Shown here piece by piece: positions 25,801-34,897 of a stretch of DNA of 58,650 nucleotides; position 1 is the first letter of the stretch; each line of letters starts with the position of its first letter. The position numbers and the translations under genes are program-made. The DNA is from Clostridium sp. MCC353. Its GTDB lineage: Bacteria > Bacillota > Clostridia > Lachnospirales > Lachnospiraceae. Below the pieces are notes generated by a model. The model was given only the letters and a program-made list of their open reading frames with translations. It did not search any database and was not told the DNA's origin. Location: NCBI RefSeq assembly GCF_018785315.1, contig NZ_WQPN01000168.1, positions 6,982 to 65,631 of the forward strand. The letters run 5' to 3'.

Positions 25801-26449
25801 TTCCTGCCTCAGCCAGCCTCTCCGAAAATTGTTCATAGAAATCAACATCCTTTTTATAAGGCGTCATAAAAAATGAGTTCAGAACAAATAGGCTGATCTT
25901 TTTAGCGTTTTCCTGCCCCGGATTCTGCGCCGCCAGTTCCTGAAGCCGGACCAGGAAATAATGCCAGTCCGTAATGAATTGTTCATTCTTTTTCACGTCC
26001 GGCGTATCAATCCATTTGCGCACCTTTACTTTTGTTTTATTCTCTTTTCTGCACTCGTGAACCTGTAAAAAATACTGGAATCCCCGGCCGTCGTAATATC
26101 TTCCCAGGGGGAAAATGCGGCAGATTCCGGGGCGGAATTCATGAATGGTACAGCGGCCGTTTTCACTTAAAAAGGAACACCGCCCTGTTTCCCCGCTCAT
26201 TTTAAGGTTGGGCAGAATGATTCCGTCCACCACATTTAATTCAATCCGCTCTGCCAGCAGTTCTTCAAATGTCTTTTGAAGGTTTACGGTAAGCCTGTGT
26301 ACGTCAAGCGGGTCCAAAAGAATGGATGATCCCATTCCCTGACAGCAGGCAGAACAGCCCTGGCAGTCATTGCAGTCCGCTTTTACCATATCATTTAACC
26401 CATACAGCTTTCCATCTGATATTTCTTTAAGATCCACTTCTCGTCTCAT
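25784..26449 (-). CDS. YkgJ-type cysteine cluster protein
   Basis: A 221-residue cytosolic protein. The N-terminal third has CNDCQGCSACCQGMG (near 26-40) and later CSFL, CTIHEFRPGICRIFPLG, the CxxCxxCC-type cysteine cluster of the YkgJ/CxxCxxCC family, thought to bind zinc or an Fe-S cluster. The C-terminal third is helical. The last four codons (QLRI) and the stop lie inside the short palindromic repeat also found at 13.3 kb, so the natural C-terminus may have been replaced. Function of the family is unknown. Confidence 0.85.
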   Translation of the reverse strand: MRREVDLKEISDGKLYGLNDMVKADCNDCQGCSACCQGMGSSILLDPLDVHRLTVNLQKTFEELLAERIELNVVDGIILPNLKMSGETGRCSFLSENGRCTIHEFRPGICRIFPLGRYYDGRGFQYFLQVHECRKENKTKVKVRKWIDTPDVKKNEQFITDWHYFLVRLQELAAQNPGQENAKKISLFVLNSFFMTPYKKDVDFYEQFSERLAEAGTQLRI

Positions 26450-26559
26450 CTGCTTCGTTCATCTCCTACAATCCATTATTTTCCATACCGGATTTTGATC
26501 ACAATGGGTATATTCTAACACAAATGAGGTTAAGTTACAAATAATTACAAAAAAATCTA

Positions 26560-26588
26560 TTGACTTTTTTCCAAATTTATGCAATACT
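26560..26588 (+). promoter_or_regulatory. tRNA-Met promoter
   Basis: TTGACT (26560-26565), 17-bp spacer, AATACT (26583-26588). Transcription would start a few bases before the tRNA at 26607. Confidence 0.7.
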
Positions 26589-26606
26589 ATTTGACGGATC
26601 ATTTGT

Positions 26607-26680
26607 GGCGGAATAGCTCAGCTGGCTAGAGCACACGGTTCATACCCGTGGTGTCGTTGGTTCAAGTCCAATTTCCGCTA
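26607..26680 (+). tRNA. tRNA-Met (CAT), elongator type
   Basis: Full cloverleaf: acceptor GGCGGAA with TTCCGCT, D arm GCTC...GAGC, anticodon stem CACGG/CCGTG with loop TTCATAC (anticodon CAT), T arm GTTGG TTCAAGT CCAAT. Discriminator A. CCA is not encoded. The first pair is G-T, as in elongator tRNA-Met of Bacillus, rather than the mismatch of the initiator. Confidence 0.93.
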
Positions 26681-26684
26681 CTAC

Positions 26685-26721
26685 AAAAGCCCTGCAGTAA
26701 CTTGACTGCGGGGCTTTTTTT
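26685..26721 (+). terminator. Terminator of tRNA-Met
   Basis: AAAAGCCC-T-GCAGT and ACTGC-G-GGGCTTTTTTT form a GC-rich stem followed by seven T, starting 4 bp after the tRNA. Confidence 0.9.
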
Positions 26722-26771
26722 GTGAACCAATAACTCCTCTAAAGGGCTTTGACCGGACGGGTGCCGGCCTT

Positions 26772-28838
26772 TTAACGGATTGGGCTGGCCAATGCCGGAA
26801 GCTTAGGCGGGAAGGGAACCTTCCTCAAATATTTCGTCCGGTCGGAAATCTTTACTGCATGGGGCCGGTCCGTCCAGTACACACTTTTCGAGGAGCCGGG
26901 GGTGTAGGAATCCGGGCCGTTCTGGTTCTTAGAGTGATCCCATTTTCCGGCGATCTGAGGATATATGGTTTCCAGATCATTGAAACCTTTTAGAACCGCT
27001 TTATTCTTACAATACGGGCAGCCGGAATGGCTGTTGGTGCGGCTGTTGGGGCTTGCGGCCCATTGATGGACAAATTCTTTTCCGTCTTTTAGGACTGTAT
27101 GAATCCAGAAAACCCTTTTATCGTATCCATAGGATATTTTATCCGGGAAAATGGACAGCTTCTCATTTCTCCCATAATCCCACTCCCCCAACAGCTCCTT
27201 GTGGGTGGTGGCCAGATCATTGATTCCGGATATGATCACTTTTCCGGAACAGACCGGACAGCCGGAGGAACCGCCTTTTCTGATGTTACGGTTACTCACC
27301 ATCGTATTCAGGGACGCCTCCCATTCATGGCGGACTCCATTTACCACGTGAAACCAGCAGGCCGGCTCGTGCGAATAGCGGGTGAGTTCTGACGGATGGC
27401 GTCTATTCTTTTCAAAATCCCAGCACGCCAGCAGTTCCGGTTCCAGGGATTCAAAGTCATTATCCCCTGCTAAAATCCTTTTTCCCGCACAGAAAGGGCA
27501 TCCTTCGCCGGAGGCCCGTTTTGCAAAACTGGCTTTCCATGTATGGATGATTCCGGCTTGGGTGGTGTGGCACCAGACGGCCTCCACCGCGCTGAATGGC
27601 AAAAATCCGTAGGGCGACAGATTGCCGTTGTGCTCTTTGTCAAACTGCTCCGCCAATTGGGGAAACCTGGTTCCAAAGCTCTTTTCATACAGGGCCTGAC
27701 TCCATTGCTCCCTGACCGCATATTCATCTTTTTCAACCGAGACTTCACATCTGAGTTCCAGGTTCAGGGTTTGTCCGACCTCACGAAACAGGACCGGCAG
27801 CACATCGTTCATATGTAAATTGGACTTTTTTTTGGCAGGAAAGCGGATTTCCCTTCCGCAAACTGAGATTTCCGCCAGGCTGCTGTCCTCGGTCAGGCCA
27901 AAGAGCAGGATTTCATCCTTTTTGGCCTGCTGCCTCTTTTTCTTATCCAACTCCTTCTTTTTTGCCGCAGCATGGGCCCATTCGCCGGAATATTCGATGC
28001 CCAGCATTTTCCCGTTGATGTCATAGATCAGAACATCAATTTCATAGCCAAGGGATACGTCCCTGTTTACGATCTTTTTGCCGGGAAATGCCTTTTTCAT
28101 ATAAAAAAGGACGGCCTGTTCGCAGAATGATGTGGACGCGTATTCATGGCATTTGGGGCAGCCCGACTTTAAATTGGTCCTGGCGTTGGGGGTACACCGC
28201 CACTCGTGGCCGCACCGGCTGCATTTCCACCATTTCTTCCGGTTGCATCCAAAGGAGATTTCCTCTGCCCTCTCTTCATTCCGCTCCATATATTCGGCTG
28301 CCAGCCGGGGATGGGTGGATTTTAAATCATTAAATCCCGGATATATGGCAAAACCGCTCAAATAGGGGCAGCCGCTCCCCCTCACACGGCCCTGGACAGA
28401 TGCCTGCCAGCTCAATTCGTATTCTTTCCCCTCTCTCTCAACAGTCATTTTCCACCAATATTTTTTCTGGGTGCCAGACGGCACCTGATTGGCGGACAGA
28501 GAGTTTTTCCGGTCATCCCATTCGGCTGCCAGCCGGGGATGCATGGACTGGAAATCATTAAAACCGGACAGCAGTTTTTTCACCGGCCTGGTCAAATAGG
28601 GGCAGCCGGATTTATTCTGGGTGCGGTTCCACACGCTGGTTTCCCAGCGCAGTTCCCACATCTTCCCAAACCGCTCTTCATAGCGGATCCAGCAGGCCCG
28701 TTTACAGCAGGTGTACCGGATATTGTCCGGAGTCATGCCTTTATTCCTGATATAATCCCATTCTTTCAAAAGATGTTCCTGTTTATTTTCCATGCACCAT
28801 TCATATAACGACAGCGACTGTAATGATTTATCTTTCAT
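26772..28838 (-). CDS. Zinc-ribbon (DUF4379-like) repeat protein with nuclease-like core
   Basis: A 688-residue cytosolic protein of about seven repeats of 65-85 residues, each with G-x-NDL...P.LA.EWD..KN, then Trp/His-Trp and a closing GCPxC. Only the repeat near 198-230 keeps both Cys pairs; others end GCPYL or GCPFC and have lost ligands. Residues 236-330 break the pattern: E240, E266-x-D268 (YEIDVL), IEYSGEWAH (281-289) and a Lys-rich helix resemble Vsr/PD-(D/E)XK nucleases. So it may recognise nucleic acid by the ribbons and cut with the core (inference). It starts 4 bp after the DUF3795-like gene, suggesting translational coupling. Confidence 0.75.
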   Translation of the reverse strand: MKDKSLQSLSLYEWCMENKQEHLLKEWDYIRNKGMTPDNIRYTCCKRACWIRYEERFGKMWELRWETSVWNRTQNKSGCPYLTRPVKKLLSGFNDFQSMHPRLAAEWDDRKNSLSANQVPSGTQKKYWWKMTVEREGKEYELSWQASVQGRVRGSGCPYLSGFAIYPGFNDLKSTHPRLAAEYMERNEERAEEISFGCNRKKWWKCSRCGHEWRCTPNARTNLKSGCPKCHEYASTSFCEQAVLFYMKKAFPGKKIVNRDVSLGYEIDVLIYDINGKMLGIEYSGEWAHAAAKKKELDKKKRQQAKKDEILLFGLTEDSSLAEISVCGREIRFPAKKKSNLHMNDVLPVLFREVGQTLNLELRCEVSVEKDEYAVREQWSQALYEKSFGTRFPQLAEQFDKEHNGNLSPYGFLPFSAVEAVWCHTTQAGIIHTWKASFAKRASGEGCPFCAGKRILAGDNDFESLEPELLACWDFEKNRRHPSELTRYSHEPACWFHVVNGVRHEWEASLNTMVSNRNIRKGGSSGCPVCSGKVIISGINDLATTHKELLGEWDYGRNEKLSIFPDKISYGYDKRVFWIHTVLKDGKEFVHQWAASPNSRTNSHSGCPYCKNKAVLKGFNDLETIYPQIAGKWDHSKNQNGPDSYTPGSSKSVYWTDRPHAVKISDRTKYLRKVPFPPKLPALASPIR

Positions 28839-28842
28839 ATGC

Positions 28843-29394
28843 TCAACGGGGCTTTTTGCGGAGTTTTATCTCCACATTTTTCTGAACAGCCATGGATTGG
28901 AAGGCGTTTACGGCTTTTAAGGCTTTCTCTTTTACCGGCTGAGAGGCATTTTCCTGTCCGTCAGTTATCTCTGACATTACGGCCCTGAGATCCTGGATTT
29001 CCAGCAGATTGACCGCAGCGCAGAAAAACCCCTTCCGTCTCCCGTCATTATATTCGGTCAGCAGCCGCTCTAACATCTCCATTTTTTCTTTCTGTTCCGC
29101 CTGATAGGAATCAGGCCCGATGTTTTGGAACCTCTGAAAATCCTTCCTGCGGTTTTTATGCGTGATAAATGAATCAAATTCATCGATTCCCTCGTATCTT
29201 ACACAGGGGTACTCCGGGCATTGAAAACAATAGGAAACTCCTTGATGGGCCAAACTGCACCTTGCGATGGCACACGTCTGGTTGCCTTCTCCCCCTCCGC
29301 AGCCGGGACAGTATTTATTAAGTTTCATCGGGCAAAGCCCGCAGTTCAGACCGCAAAGAGAAAATAATAAATCGTCCCTTGTAAAATTTTTCAT
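28843..29394 (-). CDS. DUF3795-like cysteine-rich protein
   Basis: A 183-residue protein. The N-terminal 75 residues hold ten or more cysteines in CGLNCGLCPMK, YCPGCGGG, CAIARCS and CFQCPEYPC, as in the DUF3795 family, probably a metal site. The rest is helical and charged. GGAGGATC lies 6 bp before ATG. It is followed at 4 bp by the zinc-ribbon/nuclease-like gene; both are metal-binding proteins of unknown role. Function is not established for the family. Confidence 0.8.
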   Translation of the reverse strand: MKNFTRDDLLFSLCGLNCGLCPMKLNKYCPGCGGGEGNQTCAIARCSLAHQGVSYCFQCPEYPCVRYEGIDEFDSFITHKNRRKDFQRFQNIGPDSYQAEQKEKMEMLERLLTEYNDGRRKGFFCAAVNLLEIQDLRAVMSEITDGQENASQPVKEKALKAVNAFQSMAVQKNVEIKLRKKPR

Positions 29395-29546
29395 TCAATT
29401 GATCCTCCGCTCCTATGTAATTTTACTTTTATTTTATGCCGTTTACAATCAGACAGACGGATAACTGAGCAGTTGCCTGACCTGATGCCTGACCGTTTGT
29501 CCGACCAACTGCCTGAGAAAACAGTTTCCGGCAATCGAATCCTTGA

Positions 29547-29575
29547 TTGATGTTTCCACTATATTCAGCTATAAT
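29547..29575 (+). promoter_or_regulatory. Promoter of the broken flavin reductase gene
   Basis: TTGATG (29547-29552), 17-bp spacer, TATAAT (29570-29575). It drives the remnant at 29634. The preceding 130 bp contain three spaced TGCCTGA motifs of unknown meaning. Confidence 0.7.
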
Positions 29576-29633
29576 TATATCATTATTTTTCCAGCGATGT
29601 GCTGACTTCAAATAAAAAGGAGGAAAATAGACA

Positions 29634-29853
29634 TTGAATTTTAAAGAAATAACACCGGAAGAACTGAATTTTAACCCATTTACAAAGATCGGAAAAGAAT
29701 GGATGCTGATTACCGCTGGAGATGCCAACGGTTTCAATACCATGACAGCCAGTTGGGGCGGTGCCGGTGTTCTCTGGAACAAAAATGTATCCGAATAAAG
29801 ATTATCATACCATGTATATCGGAGAAATCCTGAAGGTTTACATCAAAGAATAA
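29634..29853 (+). pseudogene. Flavin reductase family gene, internally deleted
   Basis: From TTG 29634, behind AAGGAGGAAAA, frame 1 reads a typical N-terminus (FKEITPEEL, FTKIGKEWMLITAGD, FNTMTASWGG, VLWNKNV) and stops at 29796. One base on, another frame reads KDYHTMYIGEILKVYIKE and a stop at 29853, the usual C-terminus of these FMN-binding proteins. The middle (roughly 110 residues, from family knowledge) is missing and the ends are out of frame. The promoter and ribosome site are still good, so the loss may be recent. A family 1 inverted repeat lies about 180 bp downstream. Confidence 0.85.
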
Positions 29854-30035
29854 GCCATCTTTTTAACCTAAAGGGAATATAAATCAATATGCTATTTTTA
29901 ACTGTTTTCCCCAATTTGAGAACATCCATTTTGTTGACTTTCAATGTAAAAAAGGCTGCTTAAAATAACCGTTTTTAATTAATACCCACTCGCTGCCAAA
30001 ACTACATTCCACAAATTTGGCCTGAGAAAACCAGC

Positions 30036-30384
30036 AGAAAAGCGGTAGGAGGCGGCGGCCGGAGGGCCGGATTTTTGGTTGTGGCCGGGCAGGACAAAAT
30101 CCTGCGGGGATGAAGGCCATCTGGAAATCGTTAGGGAAAATTAGGCTGCAGGGATGGAAAAAGACGGGCAGAAACTGAAAACCAAATCAGTTTCTGAGAT
30201 GCCCACTGAACGGTGAAGTCCCATAAAGAGTTCACCGTGAATGGGCATCGGACCGTCTTTTTCCATCCCTGCAGCCTTAGTTTCACTTACGGTTGGAAGC
30301 CGGCCTTCATCCCCGCAGGATTTTGTCCTGCCCGGCCACAACCAAAAATCCGGCCCTCCGGCCGCCGCCTCCCACCGCTTTTCT
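30036..30384 (+). repeat. Long inverted repeat family 1, copy B (full length)
   Basis: Arms 30036-30167 and 30253-30384 pair over about 130 bp. The tip (30168-30252) holds CAGAAACTGA/TCAGTTTCTG (30169-30196) and GATGCCCA/TGGGCATC (30198-30249). Total 349 bp, as in copy C. A tail of about 28 bp (TTCTCAC...CTAAAT) after the right arm is also shared with C. It sits between the broken flavin reductase gene (plus) and the SLC13 gene (minus), facing both 3' ends. The remaining 180 bp of this gap are AT-rich with nothing recognisable. Confidence 0.88.
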
Positions 30385-30420
30385 ACGTAATTCTCACAAC
30401 TAAATTTCCTGCGTTCCCCC

Positions 30421-31902
30421 TTAACACACCACCGCAATAGCAGTAAATGTAATCCACATCAATCCAATCCCCATCAGCATCACCGGCACCCCATGTGTCC
30501 AGATGAAGCCGGGCCTTTTAATATATCCCGGTTTCCCCAGCAAAAGCGGCGCGGGGCCCGCGGATGCCATGGTTAAAAATGCAAAGAAACAGGAGCAGGC
30601 CAGAGCCGCGCCGATAACAGAACCGTTATACCCGTTAACAGTAGCATAAATGACCACAAACGGAGATACCAGACTGCCGATAATCAGGCCCGTAGCCAGG
30701 TTTGAGAAGAAGTTGGTGATAACCGTAGCGGTTCCAACCAGCACCAGCATGAATACCGGAAACGCCATATCTTCAAACAGCGGCCCCAAAAGGACAGACA
30801 GCCACGTCTTAACTCCCAGATCATTATTGCTCAGCATAGCCCCAACCGCCGTAAATGCGGCGATCGCCAGCACCACGCCCCAAAAGATCTTTCCAAACAA
30901 CTGCTCCGGATTGACCACCGGTTTATTATCCACTTTAAACAGACAGATAATCGATACCATGAGAGCAAACCACAGCGGCTGCCCGATTCCGCTGAACCAG
31001 CCGTAAAAGCCGGTGGATTTGGGAATAAACAGAAGCAGAATGGAATACATCATGCCGCACAAAACCACCAGGCTCACCAGTTTCTGTTGTTTTGTAATTC
31101 TCAGATTCTGCATCCCCTCCATTTTCGTGATGTCAAAGGATTTTAATCTGCTCATGTCGATGCGGAATATGTAAAGGGAGAACAGGTTGAATGCAATGAC
31201 ATACAGTGCGAAAAATATGGTAATGCTGATCATATAAATGGCGAAATTTAACTCGAATCCCAGCGCGGCCAGAGGTTCCATAATGCTGTTGAATATGGAG
31301 AGGGCAATCCCCTTAAACGGCAGCAGGGATGAACCGATCATGGCGCTGGTCTGCAGCCCCAGACAGGTGATCATATGCCAGTCGCTGTCCTCCTCGTAAC
31401 CGATGGTATCCTTTATGTAATCCTGTATCGTATAGGCCAGGATCAGGCCTCCAACCGTGCCCACAAATGCCCCCAGACAGAACACCGCAATCATAAATGA
31501 GGCGCTGAACAAAAATGGCCTTCCCTGGATTTTTCTCCGGCTGATGATCCATTTCGCAAAGAATTCCCCCGCTCCGGTGATAATAAGAGCCTGGCACAGG
31601 GCATAGCAGAAAAACAACTGCACGATGGTTGCCGAACCAAATGTGCTGGTTAACAGGGTTGCAGAAGTATAAAAACCCGACATCAGGCTGGCCGCCATGG
31701 ACAGGATACAGCTTGGAATCAGGTTAAATCCCATGACGATCATCCAAACCGTCCCAATGAAAATACCGATAGCGGTAATCCCCTGGCGGGTGATTCCGCC
31801 CCACGACGGACATATGAATCCAAAGCCAAACAGAAAGAAAATACCCACAACCATTTTCCAAACATATGATATAAAACTCTGTTGCTTTTTATCCGCAGAC
31901 AT
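30421..31902 (-). CDS. SLC13/DASS-like anion transporter
   Basis: A 493-residue membrane protein with about 11-13 hydrophobic segments, including FGSATIVQLFFCYALCQALI, GAFVGTVGGLILAYTIQDYI, SSLLPFKGIALSIFN and FFSNLATGLIIGSLVSPF. This layout with a C-terminal SNLATG-like loop fits the ion transporter superfamily of SLC13/DASS, which carries di- and tricarboxylates or sulfate. AGAGGGGGA precedes ATG. It lies 35 bp after an FAD-dependent oxidoreductase gene and behind a LysR gene: probably an uptake-and-oxidation cassette for an organic acid. Substrate unknown. Confidence 0.82.
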   Translation of the reverse strand: MSADKKQQSFISYVWKMVVGIFFLFGFGFICPSWGGITRQGITAIGIFIGTVWMIVMGFNLIPSCILSMAASLMSGFYTSATLLTSTFGSATIVQLFFCYALCQALIITGAGEFFAKWIISRRKIQGRPFLFSASFMIAVFCLGAFVGTVGGLILAYTIQDYIKDTIGYEEDSDWHMITCLGLQTSAMIGSSLLPFKGIALSIFNSIMEPLAALGFELNFAIYMISITIFFALYVIAFNLFSLYIFRIDMSRLKSFDITKMEGMQNLRITKQQKLVSLVVLCGMMYSILLLFIPKSTGFYGWFSGIGQPLWFALMVSIICLFKVDNKPVVNPEQLFGKIFWGVVLAIAAFTAVGAMLSNNDLGVKTWLSVLLGPLFEDMAFPVFMLVLVGTATVITNFFSNLATGLIIGSLVSPFVVIYATVNGYNGSVIGAALACSCFFAFLTMASAGPAPLLLGKPGYIKRPGFIWTHGVPVMLMGIGLMWITFTAIAVVC

Positions 31903-31937
31903 CTATAATCCCCCTCTCCGCTTCACCACAAAGCCGG

Positions 31938-33485
31938 TTATGATCTCTTAGGCACGCAGGTAATCGCATCCCCGCCATTAATAACCAAATCACAATCCAT
32001 ATCTCTTAATTCTTTCCAATAGCCGTCACAAGGCTGGTCTAAATCCACCCCTTCCTCAATCAGCAGTTTCCGTATGCGGCATCCATCGATATCCCGCGGA
32101 CGCACCTTTTCACGGATCGCGATGTCAGCCGCCAGGCCAGCCGCATGGCCGGTGCCCATAGCCGGACCGATGATTCTCATGGCTCCGTTGGCATGGAATT
32201 CCGCTGAACAGCAGCGCCCCGCGCATAGCAGGTTCTCGATCCCTTCCGGCAGAAGACAGCGGTATGGGATTTCACACCAGTCCTGAGGATTGGAGCGGGC
32301 CGGTATTCCTTCCGGAACTCCGAAAGGATGCATATTGGCATCGCAGTCCCGGCCAATGTGATCTGATTCGCAGACGGCGCTGCCTTCCGGCTCCGGTATG
32401 TGGATATGGCGCATGAATACCCAGTCGCCGCTGGTAGGATGATGGGTATCAAACATCTCCGGGAATCTGGCGATTCCGTCCTCGAATTTCACACCGCAGG
32501 CCACATCCCGGGCTTTCAGCATGTAATCGCCGAATATACGGCGGCTGTCCCTCACTCCCGGAAGGGATCCGGTTCCCGTCAGCCTCAGATTTTCAAATCC
32601 TGGCACATTATTTTTCAGGAATTTATGGAACTGTTTCATCAATTGATGCTGTTCCAGAATCTGCCTGGAAATGTCCTCCGCATCCGTGTTATGGCAGTAA
32701 TAGCTGTGAAATGAAAATGTAACGAATTCCGCATTATCATCCGGCGTATTGGGCAGAAGGACGCGGAAAAATCCGGACACACGGTTGCAGACATGCCGGG
32801 CCATTTCCCCCCTCTTAATCGCTTCTTCTTCCAGCACATAGACCAAAGGCAGCGGATGTTCAACCCCATTTTCCTTCTGCTGGGCTTTCCAACGGTCTTC
32901 TGCCTGCTGGTATCTTATTAAATCCGCCCCTGACCAGCGGGAACCCTGGGTGGTGGACATATTAAGCCCTGCAAAATCCTGGCCTCCCACTTCATAGGGA
33001 ACGCCGGACAATGCCGCCACATCCCCGTCTCCCGTACTGTCGATGAATATTTTAGCCTTTACCTGGATAAGCCCGCCTTTTGTATAAAATACGGCCGATT
33101 TAATGACGCCGTCTTCCACAACAGTATCAATACAGGTGGAGTCATAGATCACCCGGCTTCCGGCCTCGAACACCATGTCTTCCAGTACAATTTTTCCGTA
33201 CTCCGGCTCAAAGGACGGGTTCCGGTAGTAATCTTTGCTGGGATCCCTCTTCCGGAGCTGTCCCACCGCATCCAGGCGTTGGGCAAATTCCAGACAGATC
33301 CCTTCAATCCCGCCTGCGATCTGAGGCACATAACCATTGGTTGCCAGGCCGCCTAAGGTCACCCCTTTTTCAAATAAAATGGTATGAAGCCCTTTTCTCC
33401 CGCACTCGATGGCCGCCGCACATCCGCCTGCGCCGCCGCCGATGACCGCCACATCACAAAATAAGGTTTTCGTTATGTTCTGCAT
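31938..33485 (-). CDS. FAD-dependent oxidoreductase (FAD_oxidored family)
   Basis: A 515-residue flavoprotein. The dinucleotide fold CDVAVIGGGAGGCAAAIE (about 10-27) is at the N-terminus; IFIDSTGDGDVAALSGV and a C-terminal ENLLCAGRCCSAEFHANGAMR, with GTGHAAGLAA, fit the large FAD_oxidored/PF12831 family, near fumarate reductase-like and thiazole-type flavoproteins. ATG 33485 has GGAGG 5 bp upstream; an upstream ATG is less likely. It has no signal peptide, so acts in the cytosol. Paired with the SLC13-type transporter it probably oxidises or reduces the imported acid. Confidence 0.85.
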   Translation of the reverse strand: MQNITKTLFCDVAVIGGGAGGCAAAIECGRKGLHTILFEKGVTLGGLATNGYVPQIAGGIEGICLEFAQRLDAVGQLRKRDPSKDYYRNPSFEPEYGKIVLEDMVFEAGSRVIYDSTCIDTVVEDGVIKSAVFYTKGGLIQVKAKIFIDSTGDGDVAALSGVPYEVGGQDFAGLNMSTTQGSRWSGADLIRYQQAEDRWKAQQKENGVEHPLPLVYVLEEEAIKRGEMARHVCNRVSGFFRVLLPNTPDDNAEFVTFSFHSYYCHNTDAEDISRQILEQHQLMKQFHKFLKNNVPGFENLRLTGTGSLPGVRDSRRIFGDYMLKARDVACGVKFEDGIARFPEMFDTHHPTSGDWVFMRHIHIPEPEGSAVCESDHIGRDCDANMHPFGVPEGIPARSNPQDWCEIPYRCLLPEGIENLLCAGRCCSAEFHANGAMRIIGPAMGTGHAAGLAADIAIREKVRPRDIDGCRIRKLLIEEGVDLDQPCDGYWKELRDMDCDLVINGGDAITCVPKRS

Positions 33486-33691
33486 ATGATCCTCCATTCT
33501 GACTTATTATTTTAATAGTTAAAAACAGCTCATCATCCTGACCGAAAAACGGTCAAGAAGTACTGGATGCCCATTCAATTTTCCCGCTGTCCTAAACTAT
33601 TACGTTAAATTTATATTAAAGTTTCACGCCCTCTTTTGCAAATCCGATTTTGAATTAAAAATGTCGGAAATGGCAAACAAAAATACCCTGG

Positions 33692-33742
33692 CAAACAGCA
33701 GCCTGCGGCCATACATGCGGTATGGCCGCAAGCTGCTGTTTG
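33692..33742 (-). terminator. Terminator of the LysR gene
   Basis: A very stable hairpin: CAAACAGCAGC and GCTGCTGTTTG pair, with GCGGCCATAC/GTATGGCCGC above. Minus-strand read-out ends in TATTTTTG. It lies 20 bp after the LysR stop. The rest of the gap to 33485 is AT-rich promoter DNA of the FAD gene. Confidence 0.75.
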
Positions 33743-33762
33743 TCGGGGCATCGGATATCCAT

Positions 33763-34710
33763 TTATTTATTTTTAACGGAATACTCTTTCACACATTGGC
33801 GGAACAGGTTCAAGGACGGATTGTCACTCTCTTTTGCGCAGATAAAATACAGATAGACCGGAATTTCCCAGTCCACCACCGGAATCCCGGTGATATGATC
33901 TATATTTCCGGTAAATCTTCGGGCAGTAGGATAAATATAATCTCCGTCCTGGAGAATCAACGGCAGCAAAGGCAGGTTTGAGCTGTCTAAAAACCGGACC
34001 TTCATCTGTTCTTTTGAGGTTCCAAGATAATTCGACAGATATGGAGGCACTTTTTTCCGTTCACTATCGGCCGTATTGGTTATGATAATGGTCTGTCCAA
34101 GAAGCAGATCCCTGTCTTTTTTGTCAAAATATAAACAATCAGCCAAAGGATTTTTCCCGGACATTAAAAAATGAAAACCGCAGTTCACGCTGACCTGGTC
34201 TTTTTCGTACTCCTCCGACGGATAGAGTACCTCCGCCCTTTGATATGCGTTGCTGCCCAAAAACGCCACGAAAATTCCATGTAAAAGTCCGGCTGACAAC
34301 TGCTTTCTAAGATCTTCCGGCGACGCCTCCTTTTGGGACAGGGCGATATCAGGATATCTTTTATTGAACATGGCAAGTATGTCAATTTCTTCTTCGCAGG
34401 GGAGATACTGCCCATAGCCGATGCGGAGCCGTTTTCTCCGGTCCCGCCCCAGGCCGTCAATGCTGTTCTGCATCTTTTCATATGCTTTTATAATGGTTTT
34501 AATCTCGCCAATCAGCACTTCTCCCGCCAGTGTCAGGTTCATTTCCTTCGATTTGCTGGCCCGTTCGAACAGCTTAACTCCCAGTTCTTCCTCCACCCGG
34601 GACACCTGTTTAGCAACTACGGAATAGGAGACAGACAGGGCAAATGCCGCCTCTTTATAGGAACCGAATTTGTAAGCGGCATATACATATTGCAGTGATT
34701 CCAAGGTCAT
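33763..34710 (-). CDS. LysR-type regulator
   Basis: A 315-residue regulator. N-terminal winged helix: SLQYVYAAYKFGSYKEAAFA, SVSYSVVAKQVSRVEEELGVKLFER. The 95-300 region is a two-lobed effector domain (RIGYGQYLP, DIALSQKEASPEDLRKQL). AAAGGATGG precedes ATG and an extended -10 (TGTTATAAT, minus strand, at 34751-34759) is near. It lies upstream of the oxidoreductase/transporter pair on the same strand but is separated by a strong terminator, so it probably controls those genes in trans with its own transcript. Confidence 0.88.
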   Translation of the reverse strand: MTLESLQYVYAAYKFGSYKEAAFALSVSYSVVAKQVSRVEEELGVKLFERASKSKEMNLTLAGEVLIGEIKTIIKAYEKMQNSIDGLGRDRRKRLRIGYGQYLPCEEEIDILAMFNKRYPDIALSQKEASPEDLRKQLSAGLLHGIFVAFLGSNAYQRAEVLYPSEEYEKDQVSVNCGFHFLMSGKNPLADCLYFDKKDRDLLLGQTIIITNTADSERKKVPPYLSNYLGTSKEQMKVRFLDSSNLPLLPLILQDGDYIYPTARRFTGNIDHITGIPVVDWEIPVYLYFICAKESDNPSLNLFRQCVKEYSVKNK

Positions 34711-34792
34711 AATGTACCATCCTTTATAAACGTTTTCCTTATTTTTTATAATTATAACAGATATTGGAATATATGTGGCCTGGTAAAATGAA

Positions 34793-34821
34793 TTGACAAG
34801 TTTCCGCCAATATTCTACACT
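34793..34821 (+). promoter_or_regulatory. Promoter of the lipoprotein gene
   Basis: TTGACA (34793-34798), 17-bp spacer, TACACT (34816-34821). It diverges from the LysR gene promoter. Confidence 0.75.
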
Positions 34822-34897
34822 GAAATCAAAATCCGCTGCTCCCCTGCGGTATTACCACTGTAAATTGTAGATAAGGCGCTTCAGTAAAAAGGAAACT

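Noticed and set aside
26607-26680. Initiator tRNA-Met
   Set aside because: The first acceptor pair is G-T and the anticodon stem lacks the three G-C pairs typical of initiators, fitting the elongator type.
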